Assembly: GCA_027622115.1 (NCBI GenBank)
Contig: JAQBZS010000066.1
Span: forward strand, 1-13,923
DNA from: Planctomycetota bacterium
GTDB taxonomy: Bacteria; Planctomycetota; Planctomycetia; Planctomycetales; Planctomycetaceae
Direction of reading: 5' to 3'
Length of the DNA stretch: 13,923 nucleotides
In this document: piece after piece, positions 1 through 6,707 of the stretch
Position numbering within the stretch: position 1 is the stretch's first letter
How the letters are laid out: each line of letters begins with the position of its first letter
The notes under the pieces: model-generated
What the model was told of the DNA's origin: nothing
Database searches by the model: none
The model's input: the letters and a program-made list of their open reading frames with translations, nothing else
Position numbers and translations under genes: made by a program

Positions 1-97
1 AACAGAACGTCCGTCCGTAGCTTACCGCGTCTCGACCGAAAACAAACGCACCCAACAACGCCGTAACTGCCGTTCCAACAATGAGTTTCTTCAACAT
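1..97 (-). CDS. Start of a membrane-anchored protein, cut by window edge
   Basis: Read on the minus strand from ATG at 97-95, this frame gives about 32 residues: MLKKLIVGTAV, then a hydrophobic stretch through ALLGAFVFG, then RDAVSYGRT. It stays open to the window edge. A GGAG ribosome binding site lies about 7 bases before the ATG (complement of 104-107). Two lysines followed by a hydrophobic segment of about 18 residues suggest an N-terminal membrane anchor or uncleaved signal. The segment resembles the start of planctomycete membrane proteins that continue as a long coiled coil (PspA-like in overall plan); this is from memory and only the anchor is visible here. The rest of the gene lies left of the window, so its function cannot be stated. 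Confidence 0.6.
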   Translation of the reverse strand, partial: MLKKLIVGTAVTALLGAFVFGRDAVSYGRTFC

Positions 98-259
98 GTC
101 TGGCTCCTGATGAAAAGCGATGGCTCGATGGCTGACGGTGCCTGGGGAAAATCTGCGGCGTCCGCGTTCAATGAGCCGTAGTTCGCAGGTTTCAGACGGA
201 GCTTAGGTTGAACATTGCGTATTTCTCAATTTCTTGAAAATGACGTTCATCCAACGACT

Positions 260-365
260 GTAGCTTGGGACCATTGTCCCGAGCGGCCCGGACCCCCGGA
301 CCCATTGTTCCGAGCGGCCCGGACCCATTGTCCCGAGCGGCCACGGGACAATGGTCCCATGCTAC
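260..365. repeat. Nested inverted/direct repeat cluster (GGGAC-CATT-GTCCC units)
   Basis: Two 22-base arms, 260-281 and 344-365, are reverse complements with one mismatch (GTAGCTTGGGAC... against GTAGCATGGGAC...). Each arm contains its own small hairpin, GGGAC-CATT-GTCCC at 267-280 and GGGAC-AATG-GTCCC at 345-358. Between them the unit CATTGTCCCGAGCGGCC recurs from 272, 303 (one base changed) and 326. The cluster lies just past the stop of the minus-strand gene ending at 392, so transcription of that gene would run through it. It could act as a structured 3' end or be a REP-like repeat. No T-run typical of an intrinsic terminator follows it. Confidence 0.7.
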
Positions 366-391
366 TGGGATGTTTCCAATTGCGAGTTGCC

Positions 392-2011
392 TTACTTGGC
401 CTCGGATTGCCGCACGATTTCCACCCTTCCCCCGCGGCTCATCAGGTCCAAGCCCGGCGATCGCTTTTGGTCGAACAGGATTTGTTCCGGTCGACTCATC
501 AAGTGAAATTGAGCCATGAAGTCGCCTTGCGGTATCGGTGTGTGGAAGCTTCGCCAGTTGCGACGCACGGAATCGTGTTCACCGGAATGTGTGACGCTCA
601 AGTCATCGAGTTCTTGTCGGTCGAGATTCGTGCGCGCCGTGCCGCAATTTGTCGCCGCGAACAGCGGCACGCCGAGTTTCAAACCTGGGCTGAGATTAAG
701 TCGAACCCCTCCAGCCAGACTGACGACTCGATGCGCGGCGACTTGAATCGGCGCGGCGATCGAGTACTGCGTGTCGCCAAATTCATTTTGCACATTGACG
801 ATGCCCGCGATGTTTCGCAGTGTCAAATTCGACCGCACAAAACTCGCCGTCAGGTTTCCGCGGATGTTCGTGATCGAGCATTCGCGAGCCGCCGGCGTGA
901 AGGCCGTCCGGAATCCGCCCGCGTGATGGTTGCCCGTATTCACCATTTCGGTGGTGGCTTCGACGGAGACATTGCCGCCCACATCCTGGATCGAGTCGAT
1001 TGGGACGTTCAATAACGTGAGTGGTCCGCGGTGATTCCGCACTCGAAACGTGCCGTTGTAATCGCGATCGCGAGACCCGGACGCCGTCATGATGAGGTGT
1101 GATTCCAACCCCGAAATGTCCACGCCTTGCTGGCAGCCACGAACGAGTACCGCTCGGCACTTCGGCACATAAAGCGTGAGTTTGGCATGCCGACGCCAGC
1201 GACTCCCCTGGCTTCCGCCGCCTTCCGGCCTCTGAATCTCGTAATGGATCTGCCGGTTGCCTTCCTGATGGATCATGCCGGCCAGCGTCAATGAACGCAC
1301 CTTGCGACCTTGGAACTCCGCGAATTCCTTGTAACCGTCGGCAATGTGTTGGACGAGCTTTTTACGGCGCTCGCGCTGCTTCGCAGTCAGTTTCTTGCCG
1401 TCGGGGCCAGCCAGAAACTTCTCGTTGTCGGCTTTTTGCTCGGCTGGAGTGTTGCCGACGAATTGTGGCACTGCTTCGTGTGCATGCTTGATCAAGATTC
1501 CGTCGAGGTGCCGCTTTACAGATTCCTTGGTCGCGTCTTTTCCCGCTAACACGATGCGTTCCAATTCGTACTTCACATGCGGCTGATCCCAGCCCACGAT
1601 CTTCACCTTGTCGGATGTGAGCACGAGGAGTTGTTCCGGTCCGAGTTCAAACGTGCCTTGTTCAACTTGGCGATGAATCTGAAACGCACTCACCAGCACT
1701 TTCTGGTCGTTCACCAATCGCTGGACCTTCTTGAGTTCATCGCGCAGTTGCCCGAGTTCCTCGGCTGCGACATCGGATTCAAGTTCACCGTTTCGCACGC
1801 GTCCTTCCAACGCAGCGACTTCCGCGAGCAGCCGTTCGAATTGCTGTTTGAGTCCGCGTCGCACAAAGAACGTGCCTTCGAATGTGTGCTCCAAAACATC
1901 CGAACCCTTCGGAGCAACGGCAAACCCGCGATCTTCATCCGCGGAATCCACTCGCCCAGGCATCCAAACCAACGTGACGACCAGAACGAATGCGAATATC
2001 AGTTTCATCAT
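392..2011 (-). CDS. Secreted coiled-coil / beta-solenoid (DUF4097-like) protein
   Basis: A 539-aa protein. Residues 1-23 form a signal peptide (MMKLIFAFVLVVTLVWMPG, then VDSADED), so it is exported. Residues about 52-105 are a charged heptad-like coiled coil (KQQFERLLAEVAALEGRV onward). Residues about 160-235 are rich in Lys, Glu and Ala. Residues about 275-450 have short alternating beta strands with the recurring pattern 'I-x-G-N-L/V-x-V' (GGNVSVEA, IRGNLTASF, IAGIVNVQNEFGD), the look of a beta-solenoid such as DUF4097 putative adhesins. AGGA (2016-2019 read on the minus strand) precedes the start; ATG at 2011 and at 2008 are adjacent and either may be used. It is divergent from the gene at 2063. 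The DUF4097 link is inferred from pattern, not a search; no enzyme motif is visible. A surface or cell-envelope role is a guess. Confidence 0.85.
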   Translation of the reverse strand: MMKLIFAFVLVVTLVWMPGRVDSADEDRGFAVAPKGSDVLEHTFEGTFFVRRGLKQQFERLLAEVAALEGRVRNGELESDVAAEELGQLRDELKKVQRLVNDQKVLVSAFQIHRQVEQGTFELGPEQLLVLTSDKVKIVGWDQPHVKYELERIVLAGKDATKESVKRHLDGILIKHAHEAVPQFVGNTPAEQKADNEKFLAGPDGKKLTAKQRERRKKLVQHIADGYKEFAEFQGRKVRSLTLAGMIHQEGNRQIHYEIQRPEGGGSQGSRWRRHAKLTLYVPKCRAVLVRGCQQGVDISGLESHLIMTASGSRDRDYNGTFRVRNHRGPLTLLNVPIDSIQDVGGNVSVEATTEMVNTGNHHAGGFRTAFTPAARECSITNIRGNLTASFVRSNLTLRNIAGIVNVQNEFGDTQYSIAAPIQVAAHRVVSLAGGVRLNLSPGLKLGVPLFAATNCGTARTNLDRQELDDLSVTHSGEHDSVRRNWRSFHTPIPQGDFMAQFHLMSRPEQILFDQKRSPGLDLMSRGGRVEIVRQSEAK

Positions 2012-2062
2012 GTATTCCTAGCGGAATCTCTGGAATCCAAGTCGTGTGAAAGACGCAAAAAA

Positions 2063-2575
2063 ATGCCGGCCTCAACGCGGGTCCAATCATTCACGGGCAT
2101 ACTGCCGACTCCTGTTTCGAGGCTCTGCGTCAACACACGCAGTGTACCGGTTGTGGATGGCGTTCGGCAGACGCCAAAAAACTTACGACGCGTGCAACAG
2201 ATTTCGCAGTTGGCCGTTGAGCGGTGCGGTGCGTCCGGCGAGGCCGCCAAAGACAACGGGGTGCCGAACGCGGTCATTGCACTGCGGCGAATTCCCGCGT
2301 GGGATGTTCGTCGGCGAGTGCTGGAAGTGGACGGGCAAGTCGTCAAGAGCTTTCGTGTACCGGCCATTCATCAGGAAATGATCCTGAGCGCATTTGAGGA
2401 AGAAGGGTGGCCGCGATGCATCTTTGACCCAATTCCGAGGAACCGAGGGGTCGCTGCCGAACGCCGCTTAAGCAACGCCATCAGTCGATTGAACGGCAAG
2501 CAGATTGCATCCTTGATCCGGTTTAGTGTAAACGGCAACGGGACCGGCTTCGCTTGGCGGTGGGGTGTCGTATGA
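2063..2575 (+). CDS. Small planctomycete-type protein of unknown function
   Basis: A 170-aa frame. The conserved-looking core is residues about 78-168: PAWDVRRRVLEVDGQVVK, FRVPAIHQEMILSAFEEEGWP, then DPIP, a helix with RRLSNAISRLNG, and LIRFSVNGNGTGFAWRW. I recognise this arrangement (W-D-x-x-R-R-x-L, FRVPAxNQ, FEEEGWPxxIDDPLP, RLxxxIxxLN, IRFxxDGTGxGxxW) from short planctomycete proteins annotated as hypothetical. No catalytic motif or signal peptide is seen; a cytoplasmic, perhaps nucleic-acid-binding, role is only an inference from the small basic helical layout. ATG at 2063 is chosen as the first Met after the divergent gene start at 2011. Its ribosome site is weak (GAAAGACG), and residues 1-40 show no conservation signal, so the true start may be further inside. 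The upstream extension of this frame to 1577 is antisense to the secreted protein gene and is not counted. Confidence 0.7.
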   Translation: MPASTRVQSFTGILPTPVSRLCVNTRSVPVVDGVRQTPKNLRRVQQISQLAVERCGASGEAAKDNGVPNAVIALRRIPAWDVRRRVLEVDGQVVKSFRVPAIHQEMILSAFEEEGWPRCIFDPIPRNRGVAAERRLSNAISRLNGKQIASLIRFSVNGNGTGFAWRWGVV

Positions 2576-2597
2576 CAGTCGATTCCGCGCGAGTCCC

Positions 2598-2638
2598 GAA
2601 TCGCAGTCGAATCCGAATCGAATCGTAGTTGAATCCGA
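2598..2638 (+). repeat. Two imperfect direct repeats, 22-base period
   Basis: The 19-base unit at 2598-2616 (GAATCGCAGTCGAATCCGA) recurs at 2620-2638 with two base changes (C to T at both CAGTC positions). A shorter CGAATCCAG copy follows at about 2642-2650. The repeats lie between the small protein gene and the FGE-like gene. Their role, if any, is unknown; they could be a tandem duplication or paired operator-like sites. Confidence 0.5.
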
Positions 2639-2722
2639 GACGAATCCAGTGGCGACAATTCTGAGCTGGATCAACATAGTATTTTAGGAAGCATGGGCAT
2701 TGACCGTAATAAGGGCCAAATG

Positions 2723-4045
2723 ATGTCCGATGAGAAACTCGAATCGACCATCGCGTCGGAGATCGATGCGGAACTTGCGATCCGTTCGGCGACCGCAAAT
2801 CCCGAAGCGCCCTGCGTCAACGTGGTGGGCTCGCGGCACTTCCTGGACTCATTGAAGTCGATCTGCCGATTGCCCGAATTTCTGCTCATGCGCGGCGGGA
2901 GAAGTCGATTCGGCATGGGCATATTTCGAAACTCGTCATTGATTGTGCTGACCTTGCTCGCCGCGGCACCGTGCGGCGAGACTCGCGATGTCGAGGGCTT
3001 GGTACGAATTGCAAGATTGATCGACGGTCTCGGCGACAAGTCCTATGTCGTGCGCGAATCGACCGGAAAACAACTTGAAGCTGTTGGCGAACCGGCGCTT
3101 CCGTCGTTGCGATTCGCCATCAAGAACAGCCGTGATCCCGAGATTCGCTATCGCGCACGACGACTCGTCGGCAAGATCATGGCGACCGCCTGCCAGAGCA
3201 AGTCGACTGGTTTGAAACTTGTCCTGCTGCACGGCGGCGAATTCACGATGGGCTCCACCCCGAAAGAATTGGACCGCCACGATGACGAGCAGCAGCATCT
3301 TGTGCGGATCACGCAACCGTTTTTGATCGGTGCCTGCGAAGTGACGCAGGACGAGTATCGCCAAGTCATGAACTTGCAGCCGAGCTGGTTCGCGACGACC
3401 GGCTCGGGCCGAGACAAAGTCGCTCAGCTTCAGACCGGTCGCTTCCCGGTGGATTCGGTCTCGTGGTACGACGCCATCGAATTCTGCAATCGGCTCAGCG
3501 AACGTGATCGGTTTTCGCCCTACTACAAAATCGCGGACGCCAAACGCACCGGGAATTCCATGGTCGCGGCGAAAGTCACAATCGTCGGCGGCTTGGGATA
3601 CCGGCTGCCCACTGAAGCGGAATGGGAATACGCGTGCCGCGGTGGAACGGCGACGCCGTATCACTTCGGGAGCCGTCAAGGCGGCGGGAATTATCAATAC
3701 ATGTCATCCACCGGGTACGGCACCGTGTCCCAAAAGCTCGGACGGACAACGACCATCGCCAGTTTCTCGCCAAATGCATTTGGGATTTATGACATGCACG
3801 GCAATGTCGCCGAATGGTGCTGGGATTGGTACGACAAGACGTACTATTCCGCGTCGCCCGCGACCGACCCGCGCGGACCGGACCACGGCGACCATCGCGT
3901 TTTGCGAGGCGGGGCGTGGTTGGTTAAGCAATCCAGTTGTCGCTCGGCGACCCGGTTTTGGCACACTCCCGCCGAGGGGAAATATTTTGTCGGTTTTCGT
4001 GTCGCGCGTGATCCGTCTCATTACATGATTACACGAAACGACTAA
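2723..4045 (+). CDS. FGE-sulfatase (SUMF1/EgtB-type) domain protein with helical-repeat segment
   Basis: Numbered from the outermost Met at 2693, residues 82-96 are a hydrophobic segment (SLIVLTLLAAAP). Residues about 102-165 resemble the HEAT-like segment common in planctomycete proteins (LGDKSYVVRESTGKQLEAVGE, ALPSLR, DPEIRYRARRLVG). Residues 174-440 are an FGE-sulfatase domain: GGEFTMGS, EVTQDEYRQVM, FPVDSVSWYDAIEFCNRLS, RLPTEAEWEYACRGGT, GIYDMHGNVAEWCWDWY, RVLRGGAWL and VGFRVAR. In true FGE two cysteines follow RGGSWL; here V411 replaces the first and C416 keeps the second, so formylglycine formation is doubtful. ATG at 2723 has AAGGG (2711-2715) seven bases upstream. ATG 2693 has AGGAA too close, and ATG 2915 (GGGAGAAG at 2897-2904) would make the hydrophobic part a plain signal peptide. 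A sulfatase-fold gene lies downstream, as in classic FGE/sulfatase pairs. Confidence 0.9.
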   Translation: MSDEKLESTIASEIDAELAIRSATANPEAPCVNVVGSRHFLDSLKSICRLPEFLLMRGGRSRFGMGIFRNSSLIVLTLLAAAPCGETRDVEGLVRIARLIDGLGDKSYVVRESTGKQLEAVGEPALPSLRFAIKNSRDPEIRYRARRLVGKIMATACQSKSTGLKLVLLHGGEFTMGSTPKELDRHDDEQQHLVRITQPFLIGACEVTQDEYRQVMNLQPSWFATTGSGRDKVAQLQTGRFPVDSVSWYDAIEFCNRLSERDRFSPYYKIADAKRTGNSMVAAKVTIVGGLGYRLPTEAEWEYACRGGTATPYHFGSRQGGGNYQYMSSTGYGTVSQKLGRTTTIASFSPNAFGIYDMHGNVAEWCWDWYDKTYYSASPATDPRGPDHGDHRVLRGGAWLVKQSSCRSATRFWHTPAEGKYFVGFRVARDPSHYMITRND

Positions 4046-4101
4046 AAACAGTGAAGGCGATTTGCTGACGACGCACCAACGGTTTACGACTCGACACAAC
4101 T

Positions 4102-4186
4102 CTCGTTTGAACCGTCAGCCGAATGCGTACGCGTGTCACATCCGCCAACACGCGTACGCCTTCGGCTGACGGTTAAATTAAACGAG
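4102..4186. repeat. Long near-perfect hairpin (REP/MITE-like)
   Basis: The 27-base arms at 4110-4136 and 4148-4174 (AACCGTCAGCCGAA...GCGTACGCGTGT) are reverse complements with one mismatch and an 11-base loop at 4137-4147. After a short unequal bulge the stem resumes with CTCGTTT at 4102-4108 against AAACGAG at 4180-4186. The palindrome CGCTAGCG follows at 4187-4194. It sits in the 185-base gap between two plus-strand genes and no T-run follows, so a classical terminator is unlikely. A mobile or REP-like repeat is the better explanation; it could still separate the two transcripts or stabilise the upstream 3' end. Confidence 0.75.
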
Positions 4187-4230
4187 CGCTAGCGTCAAAA
4201 CAGCTAATGACACTTCTAGATTAGTGGCCG

Positions 4231-5724
4231 ATGATCAAACCGAAATCCGTGCTGTCACTAACATTGTTCACGGCATTGACCGCTCTGTCGGGATGTGGTT
4301 CGTCAGGCAGTGCGCCACGTGATGGGAACTCAGACTCGCCCGCGGACGTTGCTTCGCGCGAAAAGAAAGTCGTGCCGCCCACCAACACTTCGCCGCTTCT
4401 GTCGTTCAAGGACCACAATCTCGTTTTTGTCAGCTTCGACGCCTTGCAGGCCGCGCATGTCGGTTGCTTGGGATACGAGCGAAACGTCACGCCGACAATC
4501 GACTCCTTGGCGGCACGGGGCTTTAACTTCCGCAACAACATCTCGGTGTCGTCTTGGACCGTGCCGGCTTCGATGACTTGGTTTACGGGCGTTTTTCCGT
4601 CCGAACATCGGATGACCAACAAGTATGCCGTCTTTCAGCCGCCGGTCACGAAGATCGCCAACTTGAAGGAGTTGTCGCCCGATCTCATCACCCTGGCAGA
4701 CATCCTCAAACAAAACGGCTACGCCACGGGCGGTTTCACCGGCAACGCGGGCGTCAGTGGCGGCTTCGGGTACGAGCAAGGCTTTGATAAATACTATTAC
4801 GAAAAAGGGAAGTTCGGCCGGATGGACCAAAGCATCCAGCAAGCACTCGTCTGGCTCAAAGCAAACCGAAACAAGAAGTTCTTCCTCTTCTTGCACGGTT
4901 ACGATGTTCACGGTCAAAGCACTCCGTCAGGTGGTTTCGACTACCGTTTTGTCGATAAAGATTACAACCGCAGATTCACCGGCGCGGAACTGGAGCAAGA
5001 GGTGCTTCGCGAAGAAGGATTGGAAAAGGGACAACTCTCGATGCGAGGGGCCGACGTCCGCTTTTGGCGGGCCGTTTACGACGAGAAGATTCAACGTACC
5101 GACGAGGCCTTCCAACGATTCTTGGCGGAATTCGACAAGCTGGGGCTATCCGAGAAAACGATTTTCGTACTCACGTCCGATCATGGAACGGAGCTATACG
5201 AACATCGGCGGTTTGACCACGGCTTTACGCTTTATCAAGAACTGATTCGCGTCCCGTTGATTATCAAGCTTCCCGGTCGAACGGCGAGTCGCAAGATCGA
5301 CGAACGCGTGAGCAGCGTTGATGTGATGCCCACCGTTCTGGAGTTGCTCGACGTCAAGTTGACCGACAAAACGAAGCGTCAACTGCGCGGGACAAGTCTC
5401 GTTGCCGCGATGCAAGGATCGCCAATGCGAAAGGATATCTTCTCTGAGACCGACTATCGCGAATACACTTACAAGCGCTCGATCATCTCACCGGATGGCT
5501 GGAAGTTGATTTACACGCTGGAAAATCGCACGCGCGAACTCTACGACTTGGCGGCGGATGCGGGCGAGACGATGAATCTGGCGGCATCGCATTCCGGCAC
5601 GGCGGACGAACTTGAGCGACGATTATTCGCCCATTTCAAATCGATCGGACACGACCTCAACGGTCGTCGTTGGAAGGTCGGCCTCAACCCGGTGTATCCA
5701 TCTCAGGGGCAAGCGTCACCCTAA
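4231..5724 (+). CDS. Sulfatase-fold lipoprotein with Thr at the nucleophile position
   Basis: A 497-aa protein of the sulfatase branch of the alkaline phosphatase superfamily. Residues 1-22 are a lipoprotein signal with lipobox L19-S20-G21-C22, so it is exported and lipid-anchored. The core begins at about residue 63. Metal and active-site landmarks are FVSFDALQ (D70), SWTVPASMTWFTG (107-119), FLHGYDVHG (H222, H227), YDEKIQRTDE (from 283), LTSDHGTELYEH (D317, H318) and FDHG (H330), followed by ELIRVPLIIKLPG and the C-terminal WKLIYTLENRTRELYDL. In sulfatases the motif is C/S-x-P-S/A-R; here it is T110-V-P112-A113-S114. Thr at this position is known as the nucleophile in lipid phospho-transferases such as LtaS and MCR-type enzymes, so a phospho-transferase, phosphodiesterase or degenerate sulfatase is as likely as a sulfatase. 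The start at 4231 is needed for the signal; no strong ribosome site is seen. The substrate is unknown. Confidence 0.9.
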   Translation: MIKPKSVLSLTLFTALTALSGCGSSGSAPRDGNSDSPADVASREKKVVPPTNTSPLLSFKDHNLVFVSFDALQAAHVGCLGYERNVTPTIDSLAARGFNFRNNISVSSWTVPASMTWFTGVFPSEHRMTNKYAVFQPPVTKIANLKELSPDLITLADILKQNGYATGGFTGNAGVSGGFGYEQGFDKYYYEKGKFGRMDQSIQQALVWLKANRNKKFFLFLHGYDVHGQSTPSGGFDYRFVDKDYNRRFTGAELEQEVLREEGLEKGQLSMRGADVRFWRAVYDEKIQRTDEAFQRFLAEFDKLGLSEKTIFVLTSDHGTELYEHRRFDHGFTLYQELIRVPLIIKLPGRTASRKIDERVSSVDVMPTVLELLDVKLTDKTKRQLRGTSLVAAMQGSPMRKDIFSETDYREYTYKRSIISPDGWKLIYTLENRTRELYDLAADAGETMNLAASHSGTADELERRLFAHFKSIGHDLNGRRWKVGLNPVYPSQGQASP

Positions 5725-5763
5725 GGCAAGCCGCAGTTAATAACCTACCCGGTGCCCGCATCG

Positions 5764-6570
5764 TCAATCGATGTAGATGAATTCGTTCAAGTTGAACAAG
5801 GAAAGACAGAGGTCCGTCATGGCCGCGAATTCAAAGCGGTTGACGTGGGATGCCTTAAGCCGAGCGGCCACGATCTCGTCGTTCGTGCGAACGGCCTGTT
5901 GCAACGGCGCGGCATCGTCCGCGAGAAATGTCGCGGCCAGATTGCGTTCACGGTCCGTGGGTTCTCGGCCCAAGGCTCTCAAGTAACACAGGTTGATGCG
6001 TGCCCGTGTATTGGGTTCCGCGTTCAGAAATATGTACGCGGCGAATGCGCGAGCCGCCGATAAGGACAGCTCGAAATTGAGCAACATCAGAGCCTGCGCG
6101 GCAATGGTCGATCGGTTTCGACGCGGGCAACTCGCATTCGTGTCGGGCTTGTCGAACACTTCGAAAATCGGGAATCGCAAGTTGCGGCGGACGAATAAGT
6201 AGGTGCTGCGACGCCGGTGATCTTGGACGTCGGCAGTGATCGGCCATTGCTTCTTGAGCAGCGTGACCAACAGTTCTTTCGGCAGCGGCGGACGAATGCC
6301 CCGTCCACCTCGCCGCTGATTCAAGTCGTCGGCTGCGGCCAATATCGCATCGCGAATTGCCTCGCCCTCCAATTGGTGGCGCGGCATTCGGGCCAGCAAT
6401 TCATTGTCCGGATTTTGGCGTTTGGCGAGTTGCCACGACTCGCGCGCGGCTGCGGTTTGTCGGGGCGTCCAAGCGCGGCCGGTCGGGCGGCTGGCTTGAC
6501 GGTATGTAGCGGACGTCAGCAGCAGCCGATGCATGCGATTCAGGCTGTCCAGAGAGCATTTGAGCGGAGA
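5764..6570 (-). pseudogene. C-terminal remnant of a PSD1/DUF1553 protein
   Basis: From about 6534 downward the minus strand encodes about 256 residues typical of DUF1553: MHRLLLTSATYRQAS, DNELLARMPRHQLEGEAIRDA, IRPPLPKELL, DHRRRSTYLFVRRNLRFP, FDKPDTNASCPRRNRSTIAAQAL, LRALGREPT and the ending ALTDLC-like MTDLCLSLFNLNEFIYID. DUF1553 proteins of planctomycetes are much longer secreted proteins, usually with an N-terminal cytochrome-c-like and DUF1549 region; none of that is present here. Upstream, the frame runs into an inverted-repeat element at 6573-6707 and gains about 40 unrelated residues. No internal stop is present in the remnant. Its end is 40 bases from the convergent sulfatase-fold gene. 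I infer truncation by insertion and deletion at the element, leaving a non-functional fragment. Confidence 0.85.
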
Positions 6571-6572
6571 GA

Positions 6573-6707
6573 AAAGGTGACAGGCACCAAATGTGGGGTA
6601 AATGCGACGTCTGCGGCGTTTTTTGTCGCTCGTCTTCCAGGCAACCGTGTTCTGACGATGTTTACCTAACATTACCAACCTCGTCAATTTTGGTGCCTGT
6701 CACCTTT
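6573..6707. mobile_element. 135-bp MITE/REP-like element with 19-bp terminal inverted repeats
   Basis: AAAGGTGACAGGCACCAAA at 6573-6591 is the exact reverse complement of 6689-6707. The interior (6592-6688) carries no gene of its own and no transposase, so movement would need an enzyme supplied elsewhere. GGTGNCAGGCACC-type inverted repeats are known to me from short repeats linked to REP-associated (Y1, IS200-like) transposases. The element lies exactly at the break of the DUF1553 remnant and provides the end of the reading frame of the small membrane protein on the other side. I see no clear target-site duplication. Confidence 0.75.

Noticed and set aside
260..365. CRISPR-like array
   Set aside because: The repeats are short, unevenly spaced (31 and 23 bases), include an inverted copy and have no spacer-like unique segments of constant size; no cas genes are present.
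215..1015. Plus-strand frame of about 266 residues
   Set aside because: It is antisense to the well-supported secreted protein gene, crosses the repeat cluster, and has Arg/His-rich content typical of an antisense shadow.
1577..2062. Upstream extension of the small-protein frame
   Set aside because: It is antisense to the secreted protein gene; the protein-like core appears only after about 2180, and ATG 2063 falls after the divergent gene start.
2125..2142. CTGCGT-ACGCAG small hairpin
   Set aside because: Only six base pairs inside the likely coding region, with no T-run; expected by chance.
2936..3697. Minus-strand frame of about 253 residues
   Set aside because: It is antisense to the FGE domain, which has clear family motifs on the plus strand.
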